A stretch of 29,305 nt of DNA from Deinococcus yavapaiensis KR-236 (GTDB lineage: Bacteria; Deinococcota; Deinococci; Deinococcales; Deinococcaceae). The notes under the pieces were generated by a model. The model saw only the letters and a program-made list of their open reading frames with translations, searched no databases and had not been told where the DNA came from. Of the stretch, positions 14,618 to 23,263 are shown in pieces. A program made the translations under genes and the position numbers. Each line of letters opens with the position of its first letter. Positions within the stretch are counted from its first letter, which is position 1. Where the stretch lies: assembly GCF_003217515.1 (NCBI RefSeq), contig NZ_QJSX01000029.1:1-29305 (forward strand), given 5' to 3'.

Positions 14618-15793
14618 GTGCCGAACGTTTCGAAGCGGGCGAAGGCCATGCCCGAAAGCATCTTCACCGTGATGGACCGTGCGAAGAGCGCCGCGCGATC
14701 GAACGGCCTCGACGTCATCGACCTCTCCATCGGTTCGTCCGACCTCGCGCCTCCAATCGCCGTGCTCGACGCTTTACGCGAGGCGACCCGCGATCCTTCG
14801 ACGTACCGCTATCCGCTGCACAGCGACACCGCCGACTTGCGAAGTGCCGCCGCGCTCTACATGCGCCGCCGTTTCGACGTCACCCTCGACGCCGAGCGCT
14901 ACGTGCTGCCGCTCATCGGCGCGCAAGAAGGCCTCGCTCACCTGCTGCTGGCCGTGACCGACCCGGGCGACACGATTTTGCTGCCCGACCCTGCCTACCC
15001 GCCGTACCTCGGAGCGGCGACCTTGGCCGGCTTGCACGTCCACCGTCTGCCCCTGACCGCCGAGAACGCCTTCCTGCCTCGCCTCGACGTCATTCGCGAA
15101 GACGCCTTGCGGCGCGCGAAGGTGCTGCTGCTGAACTACCCGAACAACCCGACGTCCGCCACGGCGACCGTGACGTTCTTCGAAGAGGCGGTACGCTTTT
15201 GTCGAGCGCACGACTTGCTGCTCGTTCACGACCACCCGTACGCCGAAACGACGTTCGGCGACTACCGTGCGCCGAGCGCTCTGGAGGTCGATCGGGACGC
15301 GCTCACCACCGTCGAACTCCACTCTCTGAGCAAAAGCTTCTCGATGGGCGGCTTTCGCGTCGGATTCGCCGTCGGACATCCGGACGTCTTGGCGGCGCTC
15401 GCCCGCGTCAAGGGCGCCGTGGACTTCCATCAATACCTCGGCATTCAACGCGCGGCCGCCGTCGCCTTGAACTTGCCCGAATCCTTCGCGCGCGAAACGG
15501 CCGACGTCTTCGAGGCACGCCGAGACGCTCTCCTGCCCGAAGTGCGCCGGCTCGGTTGGACGGCCGACATCCCGAGGGCCGGGATGTACGTTTGGGCAAA
15601 GCTGCCGCCGAATTTGCCGAACTCGCTCGACTTCGCTTCGCGGCTCGCGCGCGAGACGGGCGTGGCCTTGGCGCCCGGGGTCGCCTTCGGTCCCAGCGGG
15701 GAAGGGTACGTTCGGTTCGCCCTCGTGCGCGCGCCGAACGACTTGCTTGAAGCCGTTCGGCGCATCGAGGCGTACTGCGCGACCCCGACTTAA
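14618..15793 (+). CDS. PLP-dependent class I/II aminotransferase (DapL-like)
   Basis: A 391-residue fold-type I aminotransferase. Family motifs are the substrate loop YPLHSDTADLR, GAQEGLAHLLLA, DPAYPPYLGA, NYPNNPTSA, and SLSKSFSMGGFRVGF with the PLP-binding Lys239. A C-terminal GEGYVRFALV carries the conserved substrate-carboxylate Arg. It resembles the LL-diaminopimelate/alanine aminotransferase branch, but the substrate is not certain. The GTG start is fixed by the -10 box six bases upstream. Its stop overlaps the stop of the convergent lipase paralog 2 (shared TTAA). Confidence 0.92.
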   Translation: MPNVSKRAKAMPESIFTVMDRAKSAARSNGLDVIDLSIGSSDLAPPIAVLDALREATRDPSTYRYPLHSDTADLRSAAALYMRRRFDVTLDAERYVLPLIGAQEGLAHLLLAVTDPGDTILLPDPAYPPYLGAATLAGLHVHRLPLTAENAFLPRLDVIREDALRRAKVLLLNYPNNPTSATATVTFFEEAVRFCRAHDLLLVHDHPYAETTFGDYRAPSALEVDRDALTTVELHSLSKSFSMGGFRVGFAVGHPDVLAALARVKGAVDFHQYLGIQRAAAVALNLPESFARETADVFEARRDALLPEVRRLGWTADIPRAGMYVWAKLPPNLPNSLDFASRLARETGVALAPGVAFGPSGEGYVRFALVRAPNDLLEAVRRIEAYCATPT

Positions 15794-17019
15794 TTCACGC
15801 AACTGCTCGGCGCGGCGCTTCCGGCCGTCACACCGCGGATCCACGCGAGGGCGTCTCGGAACGCGACCTGCCGCGTCTGGTAGTGGTTGATGCCGGGATA
15901 CTCACGGTACGACACGCGCCGCCCGAGGCCGCACTGCGTTCGCACGAAAGCGCGCTGTGCGGCCGCCGTGACGATGTCGTCCGTCGTGCCTTGCGCGATG
16001 AAGGCCGGAACATTCGCGCCCGCCTTGTTCATGCCCGCGTTGTTCAGGCGCAAGGCGCGCGCCACGCCCGGCCAACGCTGGCCGACCGTGCCCGACGCGA
16101 GGGCCTGCAAGAAGTCCGGCTTGAAGATGTCGCTCGCCCGCTTGCTGTACATCTGGTGCAAGTTCCCGACGCACTGCGCGAGGGCGTTGCGCGACAAGCC
16201 CGCGTAGACGTTCGGAAGCAGGAGGTCTTGCGCGTTCACTTGATCTCGCCCGTAGTACTGCTGGTAGGCCGCCACGACGTACGGCCCGAAGGCGCCGTGT
16301 TCGCGCCACAACGTCGCGACGTTCGTCGTGGCGCCGAACACCGCGAGGCCCTTCACGGGAACGTCGGGCGCGTACGACTTCCAGAGGTCGGCGGCGGCGA
16401 AGCTGGAGTGCCCGCCTTGCGAGTACCCGCTGAAGAACACCGCGCGCGCCGGACGGGCATTGTCGTCTCGCCCCTCGAAGAATTGGGACGCGGCGCGCGC
16501 CGCGTCCAGCAGAATGCGCGCTTCCGAATTCGACACGAAGTACGGTTGCAGCCGCGCCGGATCGTCGAAGTAGGCGTAGTCGGGCATGATCGCGATCATG
16601 CCTTGCGCGGCGTACGACAGCAGGTGCCCTTGATACCAGCCCCACGATTGCCGAGCGGGATTCTCGTCGAAGGGCGAGCAGTTGTCCGCGAGACCCGTCG
16701 TGCCCGCTCCGAGAACGTACACCGGAAGGCTTTGCGGCTTCGGAAGGTCGGGGACGAAGATCTGCGCTTTGACGGTGATGGAGCGCCCGCGTTCGTCGGT
16801 GGACCGCAGGCGCAAGTCGTAACGACGCACAGTGTAGAGAGGCTGAGGTTCGTTCACGCGTGCGTACAAGGCCGCGCCCGCCGCCGACACGGCGGCAGGG
16901 GCGTAGGTGCCCGAAGAGGCGCTGGACGCGATGACGTTCGGAACGCTTCGTTGAGCCAGCGCGCCGGAGCCCGCCAGGAGCGCGAACGCCGCCGTGATTC
17001 GAATCCATGAAGTTCGCAT
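15790..17019 (-). CDS. Secreted lipase-like alpha/beta hydrolase, paralog 2
   Basis: A 409-residue exported hydrolase. The signal peptide is basic-hydrophobic (MRTSWIRITAAFALLAG, then ALAQ). The in-frame ATG at 17034 is an equally possible start, and 17061 less so. Ser200 in GYSQGGHSS, Asp in GTTDDIVTA and His in PGINHYQTRQ form the triad. Other shared segments with paralog 1 include LGAGTTGL, MPDYAYFDD and LQPYFVSNSEAR. The signal peptides and C-termini differ, so the pair has diverged. The two copies flank the aminotransferase gene on the opposite strand. The gene ends inside the TTAA that also stops the aminotransferase. Confidence 0.88.
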   Translation of the reverse strand: MRTSWIRITAAFALLAGSGALAQRSVPNVIASSASSGTYAPAAVSAAGAALYARVNEPQPLYTVRRYDLRLRSTDERGRSITVKAQIFVPDLPKPQSLPVYVLGAGTTGLADNCSPFDENPARQSWGWYQGHLLSYAAQGMIAIMPDYAYFDDPARLQPYFVSNSEARILLDAARAASQFFEGRDDNARPARAVFFSGYSQGGHSSFAAADLWKSYAPDVPVKGLAVFGATTNVATLWREHGAFGPYVVAAYQQYYGRDQVNAQDLLLPNVYAGLSRNALAQCVGNLHQMYSKRASDIFKPDFLQALASGTVGQRWPGVARALRLNNAGMNKAGANVPAFIAQGTTDDIVTAAAQRAFVRTQCGLGRRVSYREYPGINHYQTRQVAFRDALAWIRGVTAGSAAPSSCVN

Positions 17020-17158
17020 TGTGCAGAGTCGCATCGTGGAGTCAGTGTTGACGTCCTGCACGGGCGCATCGGCGAGAATTGACTCAAAGTGCCTTGAGAG
17101 CGCCTGAAGACTCGTGAAGCTAGACCATCATGCCGATGTGCCCTCCACGCCCCCTCGC

Positions 17159-17164
17159 TAGGCT
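17159..17164 (+). promoter_or_regulatory. -10 box of the leaderless ABC exporter operon promoter
   Basis: TAGGCT six bases before the ATG at 17171, with no Shine-Dalgarno sequence. The spacing matches the other leaderless genes of the window. Confidence 0.6.
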
Positions 17165-17170
17165 GTCCGC

Positions 17171-18943
17171 ATGTCGTCTTCGCGCTCCTCCGATAGCCGT
17201 TCCACGCGCGCGGCCCTGAAGGTGCTCGCACGCTACCTGGGACCTCAGTGGGCGCTCGTGACGCTTCTGCTCGTCTTGCTGCTGAGCTCGATCGGCCTGC
17301 AACTTCTCACGCCACAGATCTTGGCGAGCTACATCGACGTCGCCCGCGAGCAAGGCGCGCTCGCCACGTTGCAACGCTTCGCCTTCACGTACATCGTCTT
17401 GGGACTGCTCGTGCAACTCTTCTCGGCGGGCGCGACGTACGTCGGCGCGAACGTCGGCTGGACCGCCACGAATCGCCTGCGTGCGGACCTCATGCGCCAC
17501 CTCCTGAAGCTCGACATGAGCTACCACAAGGAGCGCACGCCCGGAGAGATGATCGAGCGGGTCGACGGAGACGTGACGGCGTTGTCGAACTTCTTCTCGC
17601 AGTTCAGCGTCCGCGTGTTCGGCGCCGCACTTTTGCTGCTCGGCAGCCTCGTGATGTTTTGGCGTGAAGACGTGCGGGTCGGCGCGATCGTGACGGTCTT
17701 CGCGTGCTTCACGCTGTTCGCCTTGCTGCGCGCGCGCCGCGTCGGCGTCGAGCCGTCCAAGAAAGAGCGCGAGGCGAGCGCGGAACTGTACGGCTTCATC
17801 GAGGAGCGCCTCACGGGCCTCGACGACGTGCGCGCCCTCGGCGGCGGAGCGCACGCCCTGCGGGGATTTCTGGGCGTGCAGAAGAACTTCTTCTGGAAAG
17901 CCTATCGAGCGTGGATCGCGCGCAGCGTCGTGTGGCAACTGAGCTTTTTGATGTTCGCCATCGGGTACGTCGGGATTCTTGGCCTCGCCGTGGGTTTCTA
18001 CGCGGCGGGCACCATCACGCTCGGCACGGCGTACCTCTACTACACCTACATGACCCTCATCGAAGACCCGATCGATCAGCTCACGCAGCAACTCCAGGAA
18101 TTGCAGAAGGCGGGCGCGGGCCTCATTCGCATCGGCGAGGTCTTCGGGCTGAGCACCGAGCTTCGAGAAGGCGCGCGGGAAGTGCCGTCGGGCGCCACCG
18201 AGGTCGCCTTTCGAGACGTCTCCTTCGCGTACGGCGACACGCCGGTGCTCAAAGACGTCGACTTCACCTTGCGAGCAGGGCGGACGCTGGGCTTGCTGGG
18301 ACGAACGGGCAGCGGCAAGACGACCTTGACGCGGCTCGTGTCGCGCCTGTACGACCCCACGGCGGGCTCTGTGACGCTTTCGGGCATCGACACCCGCGAC
18401 CTCTCCTTGGAAAGCTTGCGCGAACACGTCGCGGTCGTCACTCAGGACGTTCAACTCTTCCAAGCGTCGATTCGCGACAACCTCACCCTCTTCGACGACC
18501 GCCTTCCCGACGAGCGTGTCGCCGCCGCTCTGGAGGAAGTCGGCCTCGGCGACTGGTTGGCCTCGCAAGCGGACGGCTTGGATTCCGCCCTCGCGTCCGG
18601 AAGCCTCTCGGCAGGTGAAGCTCAACTTCTCGCCTTCGCGCGCGTCCTGCTGCGCGATCCCGGCCTCGTGATCCTCGACGAGCCTTCGAGTCGCCTCGAT
18701 CCCGCCACGGAGGCACGCTTAACGAAGGCGATGGAGCGTCTCTTGCTGCACCGCACGGCGATCGTGATCGCGCACCGCCTCGACACGGTCGCCCGCGCCG
18801 ACGACATCCTCGTGCTCGGCGACGGCGAGATCGTGGAATTCGGGCCGCGTGAAGCGCTCGCCTGTCGGCCATCGTCGCGCTACAGCCAACTGCTGCGCGC
18901 CGCCTCTCAAGGCCGCGCCGATTTCGAAGAGGTGCTTTCGTGA
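17171..18943 (+). CDS. ABC exporter half-transporter A (canonical Walker B, altered signature)
   Basis: A 590-residue type IV (exporter-fold) half transporter. Six membrane segments lie in residues 1-310 and the nucleotide-binding domain in about 335-590. Walker A is GRTGSGKTT (near 377), the Q-loop VTQDVQLF, Walker B LVILDEPS (near 500, catalytic Glu present) and the H-loop IAHRL. The signature is LSAGE rather than LSGGQ. It is translated from a leaderless ATG, and its stop overlaps the GTG of the partner gene (GTGA at 18940). The pair should form a heterodimer. The transported compound is unknown, and multidrug or lipid export are the usual roles of the family. Confidence 0.93.
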   Translation: MSSSRSSDSRSTRAALKVLARYLGPQWALVTLLLVLLLSSIGLQLLTPQILASYIDVAREQGALATLQRFAFTYIVLGLLVQLFSAGATYVGANVGWTATNRLRADLMRHLLKLDMSYHKERTPGEMIERVDGDVTALSNFFSQFSVRVFGAALLLLGSLVMFWREDVRVGAIVTVFACFTLFALLRARRVGVEPSKKEREASAELYGFIEERLTGLDDVRALGGGAHALRGFLGVQKNFFWKAYRAWIARSVVWQLSFLMFAIGYVGILGLAVGFYAAGTITLGTAYLYYTYMTLIEDPIDQLTQQLQELQKAGAGLIRIGEVFGLSTELREGAREVPSGATEVAFRDVSFAYGDTPVLKDVDFTLRAGRTLGLLGRTGSGKTTLTRLVSRLYDPTAGSVTLSGIDTRDLSLESLREHVAVVTQDVQLFQASIRDNLTLFDDRLPDERVAAALEEVGLGDWLASQADGLDSALASGSLSAGEAQLLAFARVLLRDPGLVILDEPSSRLDPATEARLTKAMERLLLHRTAIVIAHRLDTVARADDILVLGDGEIVEFGPREALACRPSSRYSQLLRAASQGRADFEEVLS

Positions 18944-20718
18944 CCGTTTCTCACCCGCCTTCCGTCGACCGCTCGACCGAGCGCATTCGCGTTTGGCCGT
19001 TGATGCGGCGTTTGTTCGCGTACAAGCCGTTGCTGTTTTGGCTGAACGTGCTGTTGTTCGGCGTCTTCCACTCCTTGCCGCTCGCGACCGGCTACCTCGC
19101 CGCCGAACTCTTTCGCCGTCTCGACGAGAACAACATCTCAGGAGCGTGGCTCGTCCTGCTGCTCTTCGGGGGGGTGCGCCTCGCGCGCTTCACGACGTTC
19201 TTCTTCGCGTTTCGCCTCTGGATTCGCATTTGGCTGACGCTCGACGCTCTCATTCGGCGCAATCTCATCGCGCACCTTTTGACGGCGCGCGGTTCGCGGC
19301 GCCTGCCGGAAACGCCCGCCGAGGCCGTCAACCGCTTTCGTGACGACGTGGACGGCGTCGCCGAGTACACCGAGTACCTCGTCGACGGAACCGGCATCTT
19401 GCTGTACGCGGGCTTGGCCATCGGAATCATGGCGAGCGTCAATCCGCTCGTAACGGCCGTCGTGTGCACGCCGATGCTGCTGATGGTGCTGCTCGTGCGG
19501 CGTCTCAGCCCCACGATTCGCGCGTACCGCCGCCGCTCGCGTGAATCGACCGCCAAAGTCACAGAATTCGTCGGGGAAACGTTCGCCGCCGTGTCTACCG
19601 TGAAGCTCGCCGCCCGCGAATCCCAGATGGTGCGTCACCTCGAACACCTCGGCGCGGCGCGCAAATTCGCGGCGTTGCGCGACGTTCTGCTGACCGAGCT
19701 CATTCGCAGCGTCAACACGAACATGGTGCAAGTCGCCGTGGGCTTCGTGCTGCTGCTGTCAGCGCCGCGCTTGCTGTCCGGCTCGTTCGGCATCGGAGAC
19801 TTCGTGCTGTTCGCGTCGTACCTTCCGAGGTTGGCGCACTCCATGACCTTCTTCGGCGGGATGCTCGCGCAGCATCGACGTTCGGGCGTGAACTTCGAGC
19901 GTATGACACGCCTGCTGCAAGACGCTCCGCCCGAGAAGCTCGTCGAGCATCACGAAATTTACCTCGACGGTGATCCGCCGCCCGCGCCGCCCCTGCCTCC
20001 TCGCGAGGACCTGCACGAAGTGAAGGTCGTGGGCCTGACCGCTCTGCACGACGGCGGTCGAGGAGTGCAGGACGTGGACCTCACGCTGCGCCGCGGCGAA
20101 TTCGTGGTCGTCACCGGCCGCATCGGAAGCGGCAAGACGACGTTGCTGCGCGCCCTGCTCGGCCTTTTGCCCGCGACGGGCGACGTCTACTGGAACGGAC
20201 GCCTCGTGGAGGACCGGGCGTCCTTCTTCGTGCCGCCCAGAAGCGCGTACACGTCGCAAGTGCCGCAACTCTTCTCGGATCCGCTGCGCGACAACGTCTT
20301 GATGGGCGAGGGAGAGGAGCGGCTCGAGCGCGCGCTCGACCTTAGCGTCCTGCGGCGTGACATCGGCTCGCTCGAACGCGGCCTCGACACGCTCGTCGGC
20401 GCGCGCGGCGTGAAGCTCAGCGGCGGGCAGATCAGCCGTTCGGCCGCCGCGCGCATGTTCGCCAGAAGCGCAGAACTGCTGGTCTTCGACGACCTCTCCA
20501 GCGCCCTCGACGCCGAGACGGAACGGCAACTGTGGGACGGCGTGTTCGAGCATCTCGGCGTGACCTGCCTCGTCGTGTCGCATCGACGCGCGGCGCTTTT
20601 GCGTGCCGATCACATCGTCGTTTTGAAAGACGGACGCGTGGAGGCGCGAGGCAAGCTCGGCGAATTGCTGGAGCGTAGCGAGGAGATGCGGGCCTTGTGG
20701 GCCGAAGAGGAGGCCTAG
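18940..20718 (+). CDS. ABC exporter half-transporter B (degenerate Walker B)
   Basis: A 592-residue half transporter, the partner of the preceding gene. The membrane domain spans about residues 20-310 and a proline-rich linker (PPPAPPLPP) precedes the nucleotide-binding domain. Walker A is GRIGSGKTT (near 396), the signature is a canonical LSGGQ (near 494), and Walker B reads LLVFDDLSS (near 515), with Asp in place of the catalytic Glu. The H-loop is VSHRR. In a heterodimer its Walker B faces the altered signature of partner A, giving one degenerate and one canonical ATP site. It starts with GTG in a four-base overlap. Confidence 0.93.
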   Translation: MTVSHPPSVDRSTERIRVWPLMRRLFAYKPLLFWLNVLLFGVFHSLPLATGYLAAELFRRLDENNISGAWLVLLLFGGVRLARFTTFFFAFRLWIRIWLTLDALIRRNLIAHLLTARGSRRLPETPAEAVNRFRDDVDGVAEYTEYLVDGTGILLYAGLAIGIMASVNPLVTAVVCTPMLLMVLLVRRLSPTIRAYRRRSRESTAKVTEFVGETFAAVSTVKLAARESQMVRHLEHLGAARKFAALRDVLLTELIRSVNTNMVQVAVGFVLLLSAPRLLSGSFGIGDFVLFASYLPRLAHSMTFFGGMLAQHRRSGVNFERMTRLLQDAPPEKLVEHHEIYLDGDPPPAPPLPPREDLHEVKVVGLTALHDGGRGVQDVDLTLRRGEFVVVTGRIGSGKTTLLRALLGLLPATGDVYWNGRLVEDRASFFVPPRSAYTSQVPQLFSDPLRDNVLMGEGEERLERALDLSVLRRDIGSLERGLDTLVGARGVKLSGGQISRSAAARMFARSAELLVFDDLSSALDAETERQLWDGVFEHLGVTCLVVSHRRAALLRADHIVVLKDGRVEARGKLGELLERSEEMRALWAEEEA

Positions 20719-20738
20719 ACGGTCGGGCGCCCCTGAGA

Positions 20739-20779
20739 AAGCTGACGCGATTTTCAAGAGCGCGTCAGCTTCTTTCTTT
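20739..20779 (+). terminator. Terminator of the ABC exporter operon
   Basis: AAGCTGACGCG (20739-20749) pairs with CGCGTCAGCTT (20761-20771) around an 11-base loop, followed by a T-rich run. It lies 20 bases after the exporter stop. Confidence 0.85.
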
Positions 20780-20850
20780 ACACTGAGGTCGTTCGACGTG
20801 AAGCGATCCGCTTTTACGGGCGACGTCACGCGTAAAGTAGGAACAACGAA

Positions 20851-21228
20851 ATGATGAAGACCCTGTCCAAAATCCTCCTGACCCTCGCGGCGCTCGTGAC
20901 GCTCGCGAGCGGCGCGTCGGCCATCACGGTGCGCGTGCTCGACCGCGACTTGCAGGGCTTGTTCGCGCTGGGTGACAGCGAGGGCAACAAGATCGTCTTG
21001 CGCGTCGCCCAAGACGCGAGCGGCCCTGTCACGATCCTCCTGATCGACGACGAGAACGTCACGAGCCTCACGGGCACGTTGCGCGACAACCAGATCATCC
21101 TCGACAATCCGCGCGGGCAGACTCTCGCCCGCTATCTCGCCGGGCGCGGCTTGACCATGACGTTCGAGCGCGTCAACAACAAGAACCGCTCGTTCTCGCT
21201 CCCCGGCCTCAACGAAACCAAACGCTGA
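20851..21228 (+). CDS. Small exported protein upstream of the two-component pair
   Basis: A 125-residue protein with a clear signal peptide (MMKTLSKILLTLAALVTLASGASA, cleavage near residue 24) and a mature part of about 100 residues that I do not recognise. The mature part is predicted beta-rich with alternating charged and hydrophobic strands (ITVRVLDRDLQGLFAL, PVTILLID, LTMTFERV) and has no cysteines. ATG 20851 is followed at once by a second in-frame ATG at 20854, and AGTAGGA lies about ten bases upstream. The response regulator starts 17 bases after its stop, so the three genes probably form one transcript. It could act outside the membrane on or near the sensor kinase, which is inference. 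Confidence 0.82.
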   Translation: MMKTLSKILLTLAALVTLASGASAITVRVLDRDLQGLFALGDSEGNKIVLRVAQDASGPVTILLIDDENVTSLTGTLRDNQIILDNPRGQTLARYLAGRGLTMTFERVNNKNRSFSLPGLNETKR

Positions 21229-21245
21229 GCTTCCACGGAGGTTGA

Positions 21246-21905
21246 ATGCTTCCCCAAATCCTGATCGTCGAAGATGACCCGCATCTCGGTCCGCTGTTGC
21301 GCGAGTACCTCAGCGCCGACTATCAAGTGCACCACGCCCCGACCCTCAAGGACGCGCAAGGATGGCTCGGCACGCATTCCGCGCAGCTGATCTTGCTCGA
21401 CCTCAACTTGCCTGACGGCGACGGTCTCGACCTCGTGCAGTCCTTGCGGCAGTTTTCCAGCACGCCCGTCTTGATCCTCTCGGCGCGTTCCGCCGTCGGA
21501 GAGCGCGTCGCGGGCCTCAACGCGGGCGCCGACGACTACCTTACGAAGCCCTTCGCGATGCCCGAACTCGACGCGCGCATCGGCGCGTTGCTGCGGCGCA
21601 CGGCGGCGGGCGGCGGAGTCTCCCTCGGCAACACGAGCTTGTCGACTTCGTCCTTGACGCTCAGCGTCGATGATCACGAAACGATCCTCACCGAGCACGA
21701 GGCGCGCATCCTGGAGCTCATGATGCGGACGCCCGACCGTGTGTTTTCGCGGGGCGACATCGAATCTCACCTGTACGGCTGGGACACGCCGAACTCCAAC
21801 TCCGTCGAAGTTCGCATTTCGCAACTTCGCAAGAAGCTTTCGCAAGTCGGCTCGGAGCTTCGCATTCGCACCATTCGCAACGTCGGCTACGTGCTGCAGT
21901 CCTGA
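21246..21905 (+). CDS. OmpR-family response regulator
   Basis: A 219-residue DNA-binding response regulator. The receiver domain (1-115) has the acidic pocket EDD (9-11), the phosphorylated Asp52 in LLDLNLPDG, the switch residue in LILSARS and Lys101 in LTKPF. The C-terminal winged helix (125-219) has the recognition region SVEVRISQLRKKL and ends RTIRNVGYVL. An ACGGAGG Shine-Dalgarno sequence precedes the ATG. The sensor kinase begins six bases after its stop. Target genes are not known. Confidence 0.95.
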   Translation: MLPQILIVEDDPHLGPLLREYLSADYQVHHAPTLKDAQGWLGTHSAQLILLDLNLPDGDGLDLVQSLRQFSSTPVLILSARSAVGERVAGLNAGADDYLTKPFAMPELDARIGALLRRTAAGGGVSLGNTSLSTSSLTLSVDDHETILTEHEARILELMMRTPDRVFSRGDIESHLYGWDTPNSNSVEVRISQLRKKLSQVGSELRIRTIRNVGYVLQS

Positions 21906-21911
21906 TTCGCC

Positions 21912-23234
21912 ATGACGCTGCGGTTTCGCCTCGCCCTCGTCTACTCGCTCGTCGCGCTCGTGCTGCTCGCCGTTTTGGCCGGCACGGGCACGTTCTTGTT
22001 GACGAGCGAAGTGGAAAAGCAGTTCGTTTCGCGCCTCGAAGATCAAGCGGAGTACGTGCGCAACCTCTTCACGGGAGACGCGCCGCTCGGCATCGAGCGA
22101 CCGTCTGGCGGCGCGCTCGTGTACTTGTTCGGACAAAACGGCTTCATCTCGGCTTCGCAAAACCTCGGCTCGTTTCAGCCGGTGATTCGAGAAGGACAGC
22201 AAGTGCTCGACAACGGCACGAGCGTGTACGGCATCGTCCGCCCGGTGCTCGGTGACGTGCGGGTGTGGGTCGCGTTGCCGTACGAACCGGTGCTCAGCAT
22301 CCAACGCAGCGCGTGGCAGTTTTTGCTGCTCGGGTTGCTGGTCGCTCCCGTCTTGATGCTCCTCATCGGTTGGCTGGTCGGTCGGTATTACCTGCGGGGG
22401 CTCGCGAGCGCCGCGCGTGTCGCCGAGCGCCTCGATCCTTCTGCCGGAAGCATTCCGCTACCAAGCCGCCAAGACGAGGTGTACCGCCTCCTGGAAGCGA
22501 TCAACCGCTTGTTGGGCCGTATTTCGACGCAGCAGCAGCGCGAGAAGGCGCTGCTCGGCCAGATCGTGCACGAGCTCGGCGCGCCCTTGACGGTCTTGCG
22601 CGCGAGCCTTGCACGGGCGAGCTTGTCCACGGAAAGCGAGGAAGTGCGGCGCGCCGCGCTCGTCGCCGAGGAATTGTCGTTCACGACGCAAGACCTCATG
22701 CAACTTGCGCGCGGCCAGATGGACATCACCCTCGCTTTGCACTTCCTGCCCGCCGCGAACTTGCGCGATCGTCTCGACCGCCTCGTGCCGAGCGTTCGCT
22801 ACGAAGGCGATTGGAGCATCATGGTGCTGTGCGACCCCGACCGTCTCGTGCAGGCGCTGCGCAATCTGCTTGCCAACGCTCGTCGAGCGGCGGGTCGAAG
22901 CGGCCGAGTGGAGCTTCGCCTTCTGGAAACTCCGACGGAGCTGCGCTTTATCGTGCGTGACGACGGCCCCGGACTGCCCGCCGAACTCGGCGAGCGGATC
23001 TTCGAGCCGTTCGTGTCCGGAAGCGGCTCGTCGGGCCTCGGCTTGTCGGTGTCGCGGCAAATCGCAGAATTGCACGGCGGAACGCTGACGGGCGGCAACC
23101 ACGCCGGGGGCGGCGCGGAGTTCTTGCTGATCTTGCCGAGCGCGACGGTCGGTGACGAGGACGACGCCGACGATGACTTGGACGACTTCAGCGCTTCTCG
23201 CGACGCCGTCGCCGAGTCGAAATTTTCGGCGTGA
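21912..23234 (+). CDS. Membrane sensor histidine kinase
   Basis: A 440-residue HPK1-type kinase paired with the regulator just upstream. TM1 is about 8-30, an extracytoplasmic sensor region of about 100 residues follows, and TM2 is about 135-157. A HAMP-like linker runs to about 210, with the H-box IVHELGAPLTV (phosphorylated His220), the N-box LRNLLANARRA, G1 DDGPGLP and G2 GLGLSVSRQIAELHGG. The last 40 residues are very acidic (DEDDADDDLDD), an uncommon extension. The signal sensed is unknown. Its sensor region faces the same compartment as the small exported protein encoded at the head of the operon. Confidence 0.95.
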   Translation: MTLRFRLALVYSLVALVLLAVLAGTGTFLLTSEVEKQFVSRLEDQAEYVRNLFTGDAPLGIERPSGGALVYLFGQNGFISASQNLGSFQPVIREGQQVLDNGTSVYGIVRPVLGDVRVWVALPYEPVLSIQRSAWQFLLLGLLVAPVLMLLIGWLVGRYYLRGLASAARVAERLDPSAGSIPLPSRQDEVYRLLEAINRLLGRISTQQQREKALLGQIVHELGAPLTVLRASLARASLSTESEEVRRAALVAEELSFTTQDLMQLARGQMDITLALHFLPAANLRDRLDRLVPSVRYEGDWSIMVLCDPDRLVQALRNLLANARRAAGRSGRVELRLLETPTELRFIVRDDGPGLPAELGERIFEPFVSGSGSSGLGLSVSRQIAELHGGTLTGGNHAGGGAEFLLILPSATVGDEDDADDDLDDFSASRDAVAESKFSA

Positions 23235-23251
23235 GCTTCGATTCGGAATGC

Positions 23252-23257
23252 TAGCCT
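23252..23257 (+). promoter_or_regulatory. -10 box of the leaderless nucleotidyltransferase promoter
   Basis: TAGCCT six bases before the ATG at 23264, in the 29-base gap after the kinase stop. The gene therefore has its own promoter and need not be read with the two-component operon. Confidence 0.55.
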
Positions 23258-23263
23258 GAACGC

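Noticed and set aside
13371..14672. A 433-codon plus-strand open frame over lipase paralog 1
   Set aside because: It is Arg/Val-rich with no motifs, and a similar shadow lies over paralog 2. The minus-strand copies conserve catalytic residues with each other.
17120..18625. A 501-codon minus-strand open frame over the ABC exporter gene
   Set aside because: It is an antisense shadow with Arg/Glu/His-biased composition; the plus strand has all ABC exporter motifs.
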